Of a stretch of DNA of 64,000 bases, positions 44,254 to 54,088 are shown piece after piece (position 1 is the first letter of the stretch; every line of letters begins with the position of its first letter). The stretch is from an uncultured Pelagibacteraceae bacterium. Lineage in GTDB: Bacteria > Pseudomonadota > Alphaproteobacteria > Pelagibacterales > Pelagibacteraceae. Below the pieces are notes generated by a model. The model did no database searches, had not been told where the DNA came from, and was given only the letters and a program-made list of their open reading frames with translations. The translations under genes and the position numbers were made by a program. Location of the stretch: contig CACHCL010000002.1 of NCBI GenBank assembly GCA_902578315.1, positions 62,001 through 126,000 on the forward strand, in the 5' to 3' direction.

Positions 44254-44609
44254 CAACTTACCATCTTCCCGATCTTTTCACCTGCAAATATATGAAAGTG
44301 TAAGTGAGGCACCTCCTGTCCTCCATCACTTCCAATATTGGTTAAAGCTCGATATCCTTTATCTTTTGCACCCATCAAGTTTGCGACATAGGTCACTGCT
44401 TTATTTAACTCTACAATCTCTTTATCTGAAGCTTTGTTGTGGAAATCATCAAGATCAACGTATTCACCCTTAGGAATAACTAAAACATGTATTTTCTTTT
44501 GAGGATTAATATCATGAAAAGCTAAAACATGATCATTTTCATAAACTTTTTTACATGGGATTTCTCCTCTTAGAATTTTAGCAAATATATTATTTTTGTC
44601 GTAACTCAT
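44253..44609 (-). CDS. hinT: HIT-family nucleotide hydrolase (HinT-like)
   Basis: HIT proteins hydrolyse adenosine phosphoramidates and related nucleotides. The 118-residue protein has the histidine triad HLHFHIFAG near 101-109 and the N-terminal NIFAKILRGEIPCKKVYEND. Its ATG overlaps the hisE stop by 4 bp. Location of a HIT gene directly after hisE is frequent in alphaproteobacteria. Identification of the family is certain; the natural substrate is not. Confidence 0.94.
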   Translation of the reverse strand: MSYDKNNIFAKILRGEIPCKKVYENDHVLAFHDINPQKKIHVLVIPKGEYVDLDDFHNKASDKEIVELNKAVTYVANLMGAKDKGYRALTNIGSDGGQEVPHLHFHIFAGEKIGKMVS

Positions 44610-44878
44610 TTCTGTCTTTTCTTAAGTTCGCTCATCACATCTTCGATTTTTATGTTGTTAGCCTCTAAGTAAACCATTAAATGATAAACCACATCAGCAG
44701 CTTCGTGTATCTTATTTGAATTTTTTTCCACAGATTCTATTAATTCGCCTATTTCCTCTTTTACTTTTGCAACACTTAGGTTTTTATCGTTCAAAAGTTT
44801 ATTAGTATAAGACTTATCTGGAGAAGAATTTTTTCTCTCTCTGATTGTTTTAATTAATTGTTCTAAGTTTTCAAACAT
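44606..44878 (-). CDS. hisE: Phosphoribosyl-ATP pyrophosphatase HisE
   Basis: HisE hydrolyses phosphoribosyl-ATP in the second step of histidine synthesis. The 90-residue protein is a stand-alone HisE, with KVKEEIGELIESVEK and EAADVVYHLMVYL carrying the metal-binding acidic residues of the MazG-like fold. It lies one base downstream of hisF and overlaps hinT by 4 bp. HisI is not in this window. Confidence 0.94.
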   Translation of the reverse strand: MFENLEQLIKTIRERKNSSPDKSYTNKLLNDKNLSVAKVKEEIGELIESVEKNSNKIHEAADVVYHLMVYLEANNIKIEDVMSELKKRQK

Positions 44879-44879
44879 T

Positions 44880-45638
44880 TTATAACCTTACTGATACATT
44901 TTTAGAATTCAAATATTCTTTAGCATCTTTGATTTTATATTCGCCATAATGAAAAATAGAAGCTGCTAAAACTGCACTTGCTCCACCTTTAACTATGCCG
45001 TCATATAAGTGATCTAGAGTTCCAACTCCACCGGAAGCTATTACAGGAATATTAGTGTTATTCGTAATTGTTTTTAATAAATCAACATCGTAACCAGATT
45101 TAGTTCCATCTTTATCCATTGAAGTTAATAAAATTTCTCCAGCTCCATTTTCTTCTACTTTTTTAGCAAACTCTACTGCATCGAAACCAGTTTTATTTCT
45201 TCCACCGTGTGTAAATACTTCCCATTTATTATCTGAAACTTTTTTTGCATCGATCGCAACAACAATGCATTGAGATCCAAATTTTTTTGAAGCTTCCTTA
45301 ACAAAGTCGACATTTTTTACAGCAGCAGTATTAATTGAAACTTTATCTGCACCGGCTAACAATAAATCAGTAATATTTTGAATAGTTCTAACTCCACCTC
45401 CAACAGTTAAAGGAACGAAACATTCTTTCGCAGTTTTTCTAACAATATCAATAGTGGTTTCTCTATTTTCATTTGAAGCGGTAATATCAAGAAAACAAAT
45501 CTCGTCAGCGCCACCGTCACTATAAATTTTAGCTTGTTCTACTGGATCTCCAGCATCTTTTAATTCAACAAAGTTAATGCCTTTAACTACTCTGCCATTC
45601 TTAACATCAAGACAAGGTATAATTCTATTCTTAAGCAT
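44880..45638 (-). CDS. hisF: Imidazole glycerol phosphate synthase, cyclase subunit HisF
   Basis: HisF, with the glutaminase HisH, makes imidazole-glycerol phosphate and AICAR. The 252-residue TIM barrel has the start [16 protein letters not shown] with the catalytic Asp and the phosphate-binding VIASGGVG. The ATG at 45638 is preferred over an in-frame TTG at 45641; it overlaps hisA by 8 bp. AICAR is a substrate of PurH, also encoded in this window. Confidence 0.96.
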   Translation of the reverse strand: MLKNRIIPCLDVKNGRVVKGINFVELKDAGDPVEQAKIYSDGGADEICFLDITASNENRETTIDIVRKTAKECFVPLTVGGGVRTIQNITDLLLAGADKVSINTAAVKNVDFVKEASKKFGSQCIVVAIDAKKVSDNKWEVFTHGGRNKTGFDAVEFAKKVEENGAGEILLTSMDKDGTKSGYDVDLLKTITNNTNIPVIASGGVGTLDHLYDGIVKGGASAVLAASIFHYGEYKIKDAKEYLNSKNVSVRL

Positions 45639-46356
45639 CAATCTCCTTTGCTAAATCATCTAGTTTAATATCACCATCATAAATGGCTTTGCCAACAATG
45701 ATACCTTCAATTTTATTATTGTTTAATTCTTTAGCTTTCTTAACATCGCTTATTGAAGAAACACCTCCAGAGATTACAACAGGACAATTAGAAAGCTCTG
45801 CAATTTTTACAGTCTCGTCTAAGTTAGGGCTAGTTTTCATTCCATCTCTATTGATATCTGTGTAAATTATTCGGCTTACTCCATAGTTATTTACTTCTTT
45901 GAGAAAATCTATGGTTTTAACATTCAAATTTTCTTTCCAACCTGACACAGAAAGATTCCCATCTTTTGCATCTAATCCTAAGGCAATTTGACCTTTAAAC
46001 TTTTCACAAGACTCTTTTAAAAATTCTTTATTCTTTATAGCTCCACTACCTAAAATTACTTTTTCAACTCCAGCATCGATATACTGTTTGATGCTTTCAT
46101 TTTTTCTCACACCGCCACCTATCTCGATTTTTAAATCACATTTGCTTACTATCTCTCTAATGATATCTAAATTGACTGTTTTACCAGTTAAAGCTCCGTC
46201 TAAATCAACAATGTGCAAGTTTTTGAAACCATGATCTCTATATTTTGCTGCCTGATCAACTGGTGAAGTTTCATATTCGGTTTTATTTTCGAAATTTCCT
46301 TTAATTAATCTTACGCATTTCTTGTCTTTTATGTCTATAGCAGGAAATATTTTCAT
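45631..46356 (-). CDS. hisA: ProFAR isomerase HisA
   Basis: HisA isomerises the aminoimidazole ribonucleotide intermediate ProFAR in histidine synthesis. The 241-residue TIM barrel has [36 protein letters not shown] and VVISGGVSS, all family signatures. It is an internal paralogue of HisF. The ATG shares its first base with the hisH stop region, so the hisH-hisA-hisF segment is tightly coupled. Confidence 0.96.
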   Translation of the reverse strand: MKIFPAIDIKDKKCVRLIKGNFENKTEYETSPVDQAAKYRDHGFKNLHIVDLDGALTGKTVNLDIIREIVSKCDLKIEIGGGVRKNESIKQYIDAGVEKVILGSGAIKNKEFLKESCEKFKGQIALGLDAKDGNLSVSGWKENLNVKTIDFLKEVNNYGVSRIIYTDINRDGMKTSPNLDETVKIAELSNCPVVISGGVSSISDVKKAKELNNNKIEGIIVGKAIYDGDIKLDDLAKEIDA

Positions 46357-46982
46357 TATAATTTTAAAAAGTTATCAATTATCTTTAATCCAATTTTGTC
46401 ACTCTTCTCAGGGTGAAACTGTGTTCCAAATAAGTTATCTTTCTCGACAGAACAGACAATTTTAGATGAGTAATCAGTTGTTGCTGAAATAACTGATTTA
46501 TCTTTAGGAATAAACTCATAACTATGAACAAAGTACATATGAGATTTATTTTTTATATCTTTAAATATTTTGCTTTTTTTTTGAATTTCGATTTCGTTCC
46601 ATCCAATGTGTGGAAGTTTAAATTTTCCTTGTTGATTATCAATTTTAGAAACTTTGCCAGAAATCCAACCTAATCCCTTTGTTTCTGCTTCTTCATACCC
46701 AATATCTGCGAACATTTGTAAACCTACACAGATTCCTAATAACGGTTTCTTATTTGTTATTGCAAATTCATTAAGTGTATCAACTAATCCCTTAATTTGA
46801 TTAAGAGAGTCAATACAGTTTTTAAATGAACCTTGCCCTGGTAGAACAATCTTGTCACTAAACTTAATTTTCTTGATGTCTGAAGTTACCTCTAGATTAA
46901 CTTTACCTTTAGCCACCTCTGTAAAAGAATTTATGACAGAGCTAATATTGCCCGATTGGTAGTCAACAATTGTGACGTTCAT
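46356..46982 (-). CDS. hisH: Imidazole glycerol phosphate synthase, glutaminase subunit HisH
   Basis: HisH releases ammonia from glutamine for HisF. The 208-residue protein has the class I glutaminase nucleophile LLGICVGLQMF and the His-Glu pair in GTQFHPEKS. The ATG at 46982 is chosen over the in-frame TTG at 46985. It starts five bases after the hisB stop. Confidence 0.96.
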   Translation of the reverse strand: MNVTIVDYQSGNISSVINSFTEVAKGKVNLEVTSDIKKIKFSDKIVLPGQGSFKNCIDSLNQIKGLVDTLNEFAITNKKPLLGICVGLQMFADIGYEEAETKGLGWISGKVSKIDNQQGKFKLPHIGWNEIEIQKKSKIFKDIKNKSHMYFVHSYEFIPKDKSVISATTDYSSKIVCSVEKDNLFGTQFHPEKSDKIGLKIIDNFLKL

Positions 46983-46987
46983 CAATT

Positions 46988-47578
46988 TTAAATAGAGCCT
47001 TTTGTCGAAGGTATTGAGTTTTTAATTCTTTTATCAATTGCTAAAGCATCTTTTAATGATCTAGCTAAACCTTTGTAACATGACTCAATCTTATGGTGAC
47101 TATTTTCACCGTAAATATTCTCTATGTGTAAAGTGACTCCAGCTGATTGTGAAAAAGCTTGGAACCACTCTTTAAATAATTCCGTGTCCATTTCGCCAAG
47201 TTTCTCGACAGGCAGATTTACTTTCCAGATTAAATAAGGTCTGTTTGATACATCTATAGATACTCGGCTTAAAGTTTCATCCATAGGAATCATTGTTGAT
47301 GCATATCGTGTAATTCCTTTTCTGTTACCAGCTGCTTTTTTAATAGCTTCGCCGATTGCAATACCTGTGTCCTCAGTAGTATGGTGCAAATCTATATGTG
47401 TATCGCCCTTTGCTTTAACATCTAAGTCAATTAGAGAGTGCTTTGATAATTGTTCCAACATGTGGTCTAAAAAACCTATTCCAGTTTTTATCTTGTATTT
47501 GCCCTTTCCGTCTAAGTTCACAGCGACAGAAATACTCGTTTCTTTTGTTTTTCTTGTAATTTTTGCTTTTCTATTCAT
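46988..47578 (-). CDS. hisB: Imidazoleglycerol-phosphate dehydratase HisB
   Basis: HisB dehydrates imidazole-glycerol phosphate. The 196-residue protein is the monofunctional form, without the phosphatase domain found in E. coli. It shows [26 protein letters not shown] and a second [10 protein letters not shown] metal site. It leads the hisB-H-A-F-E run, and its start faces hslV across a 95-bp spacer. The same hslV/hisB arrangement is common in alphaproteobacteria. Confidence 0.96.
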   Translation of the reverse strand: MNRKAKITRKTKETSISVAVNLDGKGKYKIKTGIGFLDHMLEQLSKHSLIDLDVKAKGDTHIDLHHTTEDTGIAIGEAIKKAAGNRKGITRYASTMIPMDETLSRVSIDVSNRPYLIWKVNLPVEKLGEMDTELFKEWFQAFSQSAGVTLHIENIYGENSHHKIESCYKGLARSLKDALAIDKRIKNSIPSTKGSI

Positions 47579-47638
47579 AAACTACGCTGATTTACCTCTG
47601 ATATATATTTAATTGTTCATTTTATCAATAAATCACTA

Positions 47639-47670
47639 TTGAAGATCTAAAATTAATCTCCACATATAAT
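47639..47670 (+). promoter_or_regulatory. Candidate heat-shock-type promoter of hslVU
   Basis: TTGAAG (47639-47644) precedes CTCCACATATAAT (47658-47670), 13 bases apart, similar to sigma-32-type spacing. The TATAAT ends only three bases before the hslV ATG (47674), and no Shine-Dalgarno sequence is visible, so the mRNA is probably leaderless or nearly so. Confidence 0.4.
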
Positions 47671-47673
47671 ATC

Positions 47674-48213
47674 ATGAATACAGCTGAAAAATGGCACGGT
47701 ACAACGATTGTGTTGCTAAGAAAAGGCGGAGAAACTATCGTTGCTGGTGATGGTCAAGTAAGTCTTGGTAATACAGTTTTAAAGAGTAGAGCAAAAAAAG
47801 TTAGAAAGATTGAAAGCAGAGGTGTGATTGCAGGCTTTGCAGGTTCAACCGCAGATGCACTTACATTATTTGAAAGGCTCGAAGCCAAATTAGAAAAGCA
47901 CGCTGGGAATTTACAGAGGGCTGCAGTAGAATTAGCGAAAGATTGGAGAAGTGATAAATTTTTGAGGAGATTAGAGGCTTTAATGGCTGTCGCAGATAAA
48001 AATCATAGTTTTATTATATCTGGTACTGGTGACGTTCTGGAACCTGAAGATGGAATAATTGGAATAGGGTCTGGTGGTAATTACGCACTAGCAGCTGCAA
48101 AAGTTTTAATCGAGACTGATATGAAAGCTGAGGAAATAGCAAAAAAAGCATTAAAAGTTGCATCAGATATATGTGTATTTACAAACAATAACGTTACAAT
48201 GGAAAAAATTTAA
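47674..48213 (+). CDS. hslV: ATP-dependent protease subunit HslV (ClpQ)
   Basis: HslV is the proteasome-like peptidase of the HslVU complex. The 179-residue protein has a short N-terminal propeptide (MNTAEKWHG) before the catalytic Thr of [10 protein letters not shown], then [11 protein letters not shown]-type motifs and the beta-subunit [14 protein letters not shown]. Its stop overlaps the hslU ATG by one base. HslVU is a heat-shock protease, consistent with the promoter candidate upstream. Confidence 0.96.
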   Translation: MNTAEKWHGTTIVLLRKGGETIVAGDGQVSLGNTVLKSRAKKVRKIESRGVIAGFAGSTADALTLFERLEAKLEKHAGNLQRAAVELAKDWRSDKFLRRLEALMAVADKNHSFIISGTGDVLEPEDGIIGIGSGGNYALAAAKVLIETDMKAEEIAKKALKVASDICVFTNNNVTMEKI

Positions 48214-49589
48214 TGTCTAAATCAAAAAAAGAAGCAAATCTAAAATTAGTTAAAGGTTCTAAAGAAGATAGCTCTAAAGTGAGCGCGCTTTCACCTAGAG
48301 AAATAGTTTCTGAATTAGATAGATTTGTAATTGGTCAAAAGGAAGCGAAGAAGGCTGTTGCTGTCGCTTTACGAAATAGGTGGAGAAGACAAGCTTTAAC
48401 CGATGAAATGAGAGATGAAGTATTACCAAAAAATATATTAATGATTGGTCCTACAGGTGTAGGTAAAACTGAAATTTCAAGACGACTTTCAAAACTAGCG
48501 GAAGCACCATTCATAAAAGTTGAGGCAACAAGATTTACTGAGGTTGGGTATGTAGGTAGAGATGTAGAACAAATTGTAAGAGATCTAATTGAAATAGCTA
48601 TAGCGATGGAAAGAGAGAGAAAAAGAAAAGAAGTTAAAGCTAAAGCGGAACTAAAAGCAGAGGAGAAAGTATTAGACGCATTAGTTGGAAATAAAGCTAG
48701 TGTCGCTACAAGAGAAAGTTTTAGAAAAAGATTAAGAAATGGTGATCTTGATAGTAACGAAATAGAAATTGAAGTTCAGGATAATGCATCTGGAATTCAA
48801 AGTTTTGAAATCCCAGGCATGCCAGGAGGGAATGTCGGTATGGTTAATTTGGGAGATATCTTGGGTAAATCAATGGGTGGAAAAAAAGGTAAAAAGAAAA
48901 AAATGTCTGTTAAAGAATCCCACGGAATACTAGTTGCGCAAGAATCCGATAAAATGATCGAGGAAGATAAAATTATAAAAGAGGCAAAAAAAGCTACTGA
49001 GGAAAATGGGATAGTATTTTTAGATGAAATTGATAAAGTTTCTGCAAGAAGTGATAGAGTAGGTGGTGATGTTTCAAGAGAAGGAGTTCAAAGAGACTTA
49101 TTGCCCTTAATTGAGGGAACAACCGTAAGCACAAAACATGGACCTATTAAAACTGATCATATACTTTTCATTGCATCTGGTGCTTTTCAATTAGCCAAAC
49201 CTTCAGATCTTTTACCAGAATTGCAAGGTAGATTGCCTATAAGAGTTGAACTGAATGCCTTAAATGAAGATGACTTTAAAAGAATTCTTAAAGAACCAGA
49301 CAACAGCTTAATAAAGCAATATAAAGCTTTATTAAAAACTGAAGATGTAGATTTAGAATTTTCTGAAGATGGTATTGATATGCTTGCCAAGATCTCAGCA
49401 GAGGTAAATTCTTCGGTTGAAAATATTGGCGCAAGAAGGTTACATACTATAATTGAAAAAGTTTTAGATGATATAAGTTTCAACGCAACTGATAAAGCTG
49501 GGGAAACAATTACTGTAAATAAAAAATTTGTTCAAGATAATTTGGGTAATTTAGTTAAAGATACCGATCTATCAAAATTCATTTTGTAA
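48213..49589 (+). CDS. hslU: ATP-dependent protease ATPase subunit HslU (ClpY)
   Basis: HslU unfolds substrates and feeds them to HslV. The 458-residue AAA+ protein has [18 protein letters not shown] at the N-terminus, Walker [17 protein letters not shown], the intermediate I domain (residues about 110-240), Walker [11 protein letters not shown], and a C-terminus ending LSKFIL, needed for HslV docking. The 3' end overlaps the convergent Smr gene by 18 bp. Full family length. Confidence 0.97.
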   Translation: MSKSKKEANLKLVKGSKEDSSKVSALSPREIVSELDRFVIGQKEAKKAVAVALRNRWRRQALTDEMRDEVLPKNILMIGPTGVGKTEISRRLSKLAEAPFIKVEATRFTEVGYVGRDVEQIVRDLIEIAIAMERERKRKEVKAKAELKAEEKVLDALVGNKASVATRESFRKRLRNGDLDSNEIEIEVQDNASGIQSFEIPGMPGGNVGMVNLGDILGKSMGGKKGKKKKMSVKESHGILVAQESDKMIEEDKIIKEAKKATEENGIVFLDEIDKVSARSDRVGGDVSREGVQRDLLPLIEGTTVSTKHGPIKTDHILFIASGAFQLAKPSDLLPELQGRLPIRVELNALNEDDFKRILKEPDNSLIKQYKALLKTEDVDLEFSEDGIDMLAKISAEVNSSVENIGARRLHTIIEKVLDDISFNATDKAGETITVNKKFVQDNLGNLVKDTDLSKFIL

Positions 49590-50003
49590 GTTACGTAATT
49601 TTATTAATATCGCACCTTCGCCGCCATCTTTTAAGTCAGCTTCTTTTATAGATAAAATGTACTTTCTTAATTCTTCATCAGATTTAATAAATTCAGGTAC
49701 AGAATATTTTAATTTTCCAAGATTTTTTGAAACATAAATATCTGACACATTTGTAGAGTGATTGCCTTTTCCGGTGATAAATAAAATCTCTTTATATTTT
49801 TTTTCAATGCAAAAAATTACAATCTCTTTTACTTTATTGTTAGCTTCATCCAAAGTAAAACCATGTAAATCAAATTTGAAACGATTTTTATTTCCACCTT
49901 TAACAGATTTAGTTTTATCTTTGTCGTAAATACCAGAGGGATTTTTAATATACTCGTCCCAGGCTTTTTTGTCTTCCTTGGAGAGTGCTATCTTTTTTTT
50001 CAC
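49572..50003 (-). CDS. Smr-domain protein
   Basis: The 143-residue protein has a C-terminal Smr domain: [23 protein letters not shown] followed by [11 protein letters not shown], the conserved DLHG and TGKG motifs. Small Smr proteins are nicking endonucleases or ribosome-collision nucleases in different bacteria; the role here is not known. Translation probably begins at GTG 50003, which overlaps the Tim44-like gene stop (GTGA). Such a gene next to hslU and the Tim44-like gene is usual in alphaproteobacteria. Confidence 0.85.
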   Translation of the reverse strand: MKKKIALSKEDKKAWDEYIKNPSGIYDKDKTKSVKGGNKNRFKFDLHGFTLDEANNKVKEIVIFCIEKKYKEILFITGKGNHSTNVSDIYVSKNLGKLKYSVPEFIKSDEELRKYILSIKEADLKDGGEGAILIKLRNLQNEF

Positions 50004-50602
50004 TGACTGATAATTTCAGATAAATACCAGTTTGGACCTTTATGATTAATATTTTTAGTAAACTTCCAGCTATCAGTTACAAATTTAATTTTGTCTGGAT
50101 TACCCTCTATAACTTTATCGTCTTTATCTCTCTTAACTGAAATTACTTCAGCAACAAATTTTACTGTTGCGAATAAATTATCTTTTATCTTGTCATATTT
50201 TTCAACGGAAGACTCTTTAACACCAATGAATGTAAATTCTGATTTTATATTATCTTTATTCCTGGCTTTTATAGCGTCAGAAAAGTTTGAAAACATTTTT
50301 GGTGACAGCAAAGCTTTCAGTTTAATTAAATCACCATTTGCAAAAGATGTCAGAATGCTTTCATAAGCTATTTCAGCGCCTCTTAAAAACTCTTTTTTAT
50401 CTTTGCCCTCTAATGTATCTAAATTTTGTTCATTAGCTTCTGGATCCTGCTTTGGTATTGAAAATTTTTTTTCTGCGAAGTTAGGGTAAACTTTAGACTC
50501 ATGCCCAGTTTTTCTACCTAATATGCTTCTTAATCTCAAGATTATGAATCCTGCGATCATGCCTAATAAAATAATATCTAAATATCCAAAACTATTACTC
50601 AT
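50000..50602 (-). CDS. Tim44/TimA-family membrane-associated protein
   Basis: The 200-residue protein begins at ATG 50602 (MSNSFGYLDIILLGMIAGFI) with one N-terminal membrane anchor, then a charged linker, then a Tim44-like domain (GAEIAYESILTSFANGDLIKLKALL, through KFVTDSWKFTKNINHKGPNWYLSEI). In mitochondria, Tim44 tethers Hsp70 to the import pore; in alphaproteobacteria these proteins are membrane adaptors with poorly defined roles. The longer frame to 50656 adds a less plausible start and overlaps the divergent fxsA. It is divergent from fxsA and coupled to the Smr gene. Confidence 0.88.
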   Translation of the reverse strand: MSNSFGYLDIILLGMIAGFIILRLRSILGRKTGHESKVYPNFAEKKFSIPKQDPEANEQNLDTLEGKDKKEFLRGAEIAYESILTSFANGDLIKLKALLSPKMFSNFSDAIKARNKDNIKSEFTFIGVKESSVEKYDKIKDNLFATVKFVAEVISVKRDKDDKVIEGNPDKIKFVTDSWKFTKNINHKGPNWYLSEIISQ

Positions 50603-50646
50603 AATTTGATAAATATACATGAATAATATAATTTTGTATCTGACAA

Positions 50647-51063
50647 ATGAACACATTTTTATTGTTTTTTATTGGCCTACCCGCCCTAGAAATTTTCCTA
50701 ATGATCAAGATTGGGGGAGAAATTGGAGCACTAAACACTATATTTTTAATTTTTCTTACTGCCGTTATAGGTGTTTACTACGCGAGAATACAAGGGATGC
50801 AAACTTTAAGGTCAGGTTTAGTCAACTTGTATCAAAACAAAGTGCCAATTTATGAACTGATATCAGGAGCGTCTATTGCTTTTGCGGCTTCACTCTTAAT
50901 TATTCCAGGTTTTTTCACTGACTTTATCGGATTTTTATTATTGGTACCATTTACAAGAAATGTTTTATTTAAAACTTTAATTAAAGAAAAAAAGTTAAAC
51001 AATCGTGAAGATATAAAAACTAATATAATTGACGGCGAGATAAAAGATGACAAAAAAGATTAG
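50647..51063 (+). CDS. fxsA: FxsA-family membrane protein
   Basis: The 138-residue protein has about three membrane segments in its first 105 residues and the FxsA signatures MNTFLLFFIGLPALEIFLMIKIGGEIG and IPGFFTDFIGFLLLVP. In E. coli FxsA counters F-plasmid exclusion of phage T7, but the cellular role in other bacteria is unknown. The Tim44-FxsA-SecB order is conserved in alphaproteobacteria. The 3' end overlaps secB by 17 bp. Confidence 0.9.
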   Translation: MNTFLLFFIGLPALEIFLMIKIGGEIGALNTIFLIFLTAVIGVYYARIQGMQTLRSGLVNLYQNKVPIYELISGASIAFAASLLIIPGFFTDFIGFLLLVPFTRNVLFKTLIKEKKLNNREDIKTNIIDGEIKDDKKD

Positions 51064-51478
51064 CTATAAAATAGTTGGCAAGTATATTAAAGACCTAATA
51101 TTTAGCATACCTAATGCAAAGACTTTTTTTTTACTTTCTAAAAATATTGAAAATTATAAGGTTAATATAGATATTAGAAGTAAGCAAATTGACAAAAAAA
51201 TAATTGAGATTCAAACCTCTATGAGTTTAACTCCTGTCAAAGAAGATTTTGATAAAATTAATACTAAGATTATATTTGCTACAATTATTGAAATCTCTTA
51301 TGACGAAATTGAGAAAAAAGATATTGAAAAAATTATACTTATTGACGTACCAAATGAAATCTATGGTGAGCTTCGAAAAATATTTGTAAGTTTATTTGAG
51401 AGCTCTGGTTTTAAGAGTATTAAAATAAATGAAAGTGTAGATTTTCAAAAACTTTATAATTTGAGAAAAATTCAATAA
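51047..51478 (+). CDS. secB: Protein-export chaperone SecB-like
   Basis: SecB keeps preproteins unfolded for SecA. The 143-residue protein is short and diverged but fits the SecB pattern (YIKDLIFSIPNAKTFF near 13-28, then KIIFATIIEISYDEIEKKD). The context is strong: in alphaproteobacteria secB lies between fxsA/Tim44 and dnaQ-coaE-aroE-maf, exactly as here. Porins in this window would be likely clients. It converges on dnaQ with a 7-bp overlap. Confidence 0.82.
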   Translation: MTKKISYKIVGKYIKDLIFSIPNAKTFFLLSKNIENYKVNIDIRSKQIDKKIIEIQTSMSLTPVKEDFDKINTKIIFATIIEISYDEIEKKDIEKIILIDVPNEIYGELRKIFVSLFESSGFKSIKINESVDFQKLYNLRKIQ

Positions 51479-52131
51479 AAATTTTTTTTAAGTTCCTTTT
51501 TCAAAAATTCTTTATGTGACTTAATCTCATCTTCTGAAATTTTTAATATACTCTTAAAGTAATTATCGTTTTTTTTTTCATTTTTATTTGAATTAATCGT
51601 GGACAAATTAAATTTAGGCTCTTTTACATCTAAAAGATTTATGTAAGCTTCTCTTAAAAGTTCACAATCTAGTAAAGCATTGTGCTTAGTTCTATTAGAT
51701 AGATCAATGTTAAATCTTTTACAAAGAGCATCCAGTGAATTAGATGAACCTGGAAATTTATTTCTTGCAATATCAAGAGAGTCTATGACAAGTTTGGTAT
51801 CTATTAATTTTTTTTTAATTCTACTTAATTCCCCATTTAAAAAACTTAAGTCAAATGGAGCATTATGAATAATTATTTTTTTTCCTTTTATAAAATCTAA
51901 GAAATCTTCAGCTATTTCGTTAAATTTTTCCTTATCGCTTAAAAATTCTTTTGAAAATCCATGTACTTGGAAAGCAGACTCAGGGACATCTCTTTCTGGA
52001 TTTATTAATCGATGGAATACATTTCCAGTAGCTACTAGATCTTTTGTTTCTATACAAGCTATTTCCACGATCCTATGCCCGTCTTTAAATGACAATCCAG
52101 TAGTTTCAGTATCAAGAAATACTTCGTTCAT
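51472..52131 (-). CDS. dnaQ: DNA polymerase III epsilon subunit (3'-5' proofreading exonuclease)
   Basis: DnaQ proofreads for the replicative polymerase. The 219-residue protein has the three exonuclease motifs: FLDTETTGL (Exo I), HNAPFDLSFL (Exo II) and HNALLDCELL (Exo III, with the catalytic His and Asp). The C-terminal tail is lysine-rich and diverged; in E. coli this part binds the alpha subunit. It overlaps coaE by 20 bp. Confidence 0.95.
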   Translation of the reverse strand: MNEVFLDTETTGLSFKDGHRIVEIACIETKDLVATGNVFHRLINPERDVPESAFQVHGFSKEFLSDKEKFNEIAEDFLDFIKGKKIIIHNAPFDLSFLNGELSRIKKKLIDTKLVIDSLDIARNKFPGSSNSLDALCKRFNIDLSNRTKHNALLDCELLREAYINLLDVKEPKFNLSTINSNKNEKKNDNYFKSILKISEDEIKSHKEFLKKELKKNFY

Positions 52132-52690
52132 ATCTTTTAAATATATCTAATAATTTTATTTTGAAAATCTTTAGTTTTTTTTCATTAACAACTATATAAT
52201 CACAGAATTGAGCTTTTGTTTTGTGATCAAGCTGTTTTTTATTAAGGGTCTCGAAAAATTTTGGGTTTCCTCCTTTGGCAACAAACCTTTTTATCCGAGT
52301 TTTTTTATTTGCTTTGATCAGGAAGATGATATCGAAATTTTTCATTAAATTACTTTCTATTAATAGGGGAATTTCAAAGAAAAGCAGTTTCTTATTTTTA
52401 TATTTTTTTATAAATTTTCTCATTTCTTTTCTTACTAGCGGATGAATTATCTGTTCAAGTTTTGTCAGGTTAGAAATGTCTTTTGTTATTATCTTTTTTA
52501 AGGAGCTTTTAATATTTTTCTTTTCATCAATGTTAAATTTTTTTGAGAGAAGATTTTTGAAACTCTTTTTTTTGTAGAGTTTTTTGACTTCTCGGTCTGC
52601 AACAAATAAAGGGCCCTTATTTGCAGATAATATTTTACTTGCTGTTGTTTTTCCTGAAGCAAGAGAACCTGTTATACCAATTTTTATCAT
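52112..52690 (-). CDS. coaE: Dephospho-CoA kinase
   Basis: CoaE makes coenzyme A from dephospho-CoA. The 192-residue protein has the P-loop IGITGSLASGKTT near residues 3-15 and the family segments FVADREVKKLY and FEIPLLIES. The length is normal. It overlaps aroE by 4 bp and dnaQ by 20 bp, in the conserved maf-aroE-coaE-dnaQ order. Confidence 0.95.
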   Translation of the reverse strand: MIKIGITGSLASGKTTASKILSANKGPLFVADREVKKLYKKKSFKNLLSKKFNIDEKKNIKSSLKKIITKDISNLTKLEQIIHPLVRKEMRKFIKKYKNKKLLFFEIPLLIESNLMKNFDIIFLIKANKKTRIKRFVAKGGNPKFFETLNKKQLDHKTKAQFCDYIVVNEKKLKIFKIKLLDIFKRYERSIS

Positions 52691-53508
52691 TTAAGTTTCG
52701 CAAATAAAATCTCAATTAATTTTTGATCTATTTCAGGGTTAACTTTATTCCATAAGTAGAATGCTTTTTGGCCTTGATATATAAACATTTCAAGACCATT
52801 GAATACTTTTATATCCTTTTCTTTCAAATATCTTAGTGTCTTAGTTTCTAATGGATTATAAATTGTATCGATGTAGATTAGATTTTTTTTGGTATCTTCA
52901 AAATTAAAATCAAACTCATCACCATTTTTGAGACCCAAACTTGTTGCATTTATAATTATGTCATAATTTTTAATTTCATCTTTCAAATTATTCCACTGAA
53001 TAATATTTAAATTTTTAAATTTTTTTTTAAGAAATATACATTTTTCTAAAGTTCTATTAACTATAGAAATTTTATGAACATTTGATTTTTGTAGTGATAA
53101 AATTACTGAGGGCGAAACTCCTCCTGCTCCTATAATTAATGCATTCTTTCTAGAGGCATTATCAACTTCTTTTAGATATGCAGCTTGCATCCCAAAAACA
53201 TCTGTATTTTCTCCTATGATAGTCTCTCTGGCATCCATAAAAATTGTATTAACAGAGCCAGTTATTTCTGCATCATTTACTAGCTCGTCTACATGTGAAA
53301 CAATTTTTTGTTTAAAAGGCAGGGTTACATTTATTCCACTAAGATTACCTTTTTTAATTTCTCCTACTATTCCCGTTAATTCAGATTCTTTTATATCTAA
53401 AATAGAATAATGTGCGTCGATATTGTATTTTTCAAACCAATAATTATGCAAAACAGGTGATAATGAATGTTTTATCGGATTTCCTATTATCCCAAATTTT
53501 TTAGTCAT
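52687..53508 (-). CDS. aroE: Shikimate dehydrogenase
   Basis: AroE reduces 3-dehydroshikimate on the aromatic amino-acid pathway. From ATG 53508 the 273-residue protein has GNPIKHSLSPVLHNYW, INVTLPFKQ with catalytic Lys, NTDVFGMQAAY, and the NADP-binding IGAGGVSPSVI. The in-frame TTG at 53523 would add five residues before the conserved MTKKFGIIG start and is not preferred. It overlaps maf by 8 bp. Confidence 0.95.
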   Translation of the reverse strand: MTKKFGIIGNPIKHSLSPVLHNYWFEKYNIDAHYSILDIKESELTGIVGEIKKGNLSGINVTLPFKQKIVSHVDELVNDAEITGSVNTIFMDARETIIGENTDVFGMQAAYLKEVDNASRKNALIIGAGGVSPSVILSLQKSNVHKISIVNRTLEKCIFLKKKFKNLNIIQWNNLKDEIKNYDIIINATSLGLKNGDEFDFNFEDTKKNLIYIDTIYNPLETKTLRYLKEKDIKVFNGLEMFIYQGQKAFYLWNKVNPEIDQKLIEILFAKLK

Positions 53509-54088
53509 TTTTATATTGATCAATATAGTTTAAAATTTCTTTTATTGGCAGACCCATTATAGAGTTATGATCACCTTTTATATATTCAAATAAATTCAAT
53601 CCATTAGCTTCTACTTGATAAACTCCATAGGCAAGTAAAGTTTCTGTTTTAATTTTGCTTAAATAATTTGAAATTTCCTCATTTGTCAAATTTTTCATTT
53701 TTAACTCGGATGAATCAGTGTAGTTCCAAATCATTGAACCATTTTTTGATATACAGACTGAACTTATAAGATAGTGTATTGAGTTGTTTAGCTTTTTCAA
53801 AATTTCCAATGCTTCGTCTCTAGATTTTGGTTTATTTATCAACTCATTGTTTAATGAAATTACACTATCGGCTCCTAAAACAAGTCGATCTGGGTTTTTG
53901 TTGCTAACTTTAACAGACTTAATTTCTGCTAAATTTTTGGAAATCAGCAAGGGATTAGCTCCCTCAGCTAACAATGAAGATTTAACTTCATCTTCATCCA
54001 CATTCGAAACCTTTACTTCACAATCAATTTTAAAATTATCTAAAATTTGTTTTCTTACTCCACTTTTGGATGCTAAAATAATTTTCAT
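53501..54088 (-). CDS. maf: Maf-family nucleotide pyrophosphatase
   Basis: Maf proteins hydrolyse nucleoside triphosphates (some modified or pyrimidine), acting as housecleaning enzymes. The 195-residue protein has the signatures ILASKSGVRKQIL and LVLGADSVISLNNELINKP. Which Maf subfamily (YhdE or YceF) is not settled. It overlaps the kinase-regulator gene by 4 bp and aroE by 8 bp. Confidence 0.93.
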   Translation of the reverse strand: MKIILASKSGVRKQILDNFKIDCEVKVSNVDEDEVKSSLLAEGANPLLISKNLAEIKSVKVSNKNPDRLVLGADSVISLNNELINKPKSRDEALEILKKLNNSIHYLISSVCISKNGSMIWNYTDSSELKMKNLTNEEISNYLSKIKTETLLAYGVYQVEANGLNLFEYIKGDHNSIMGLPIKEILNYIDQYKND

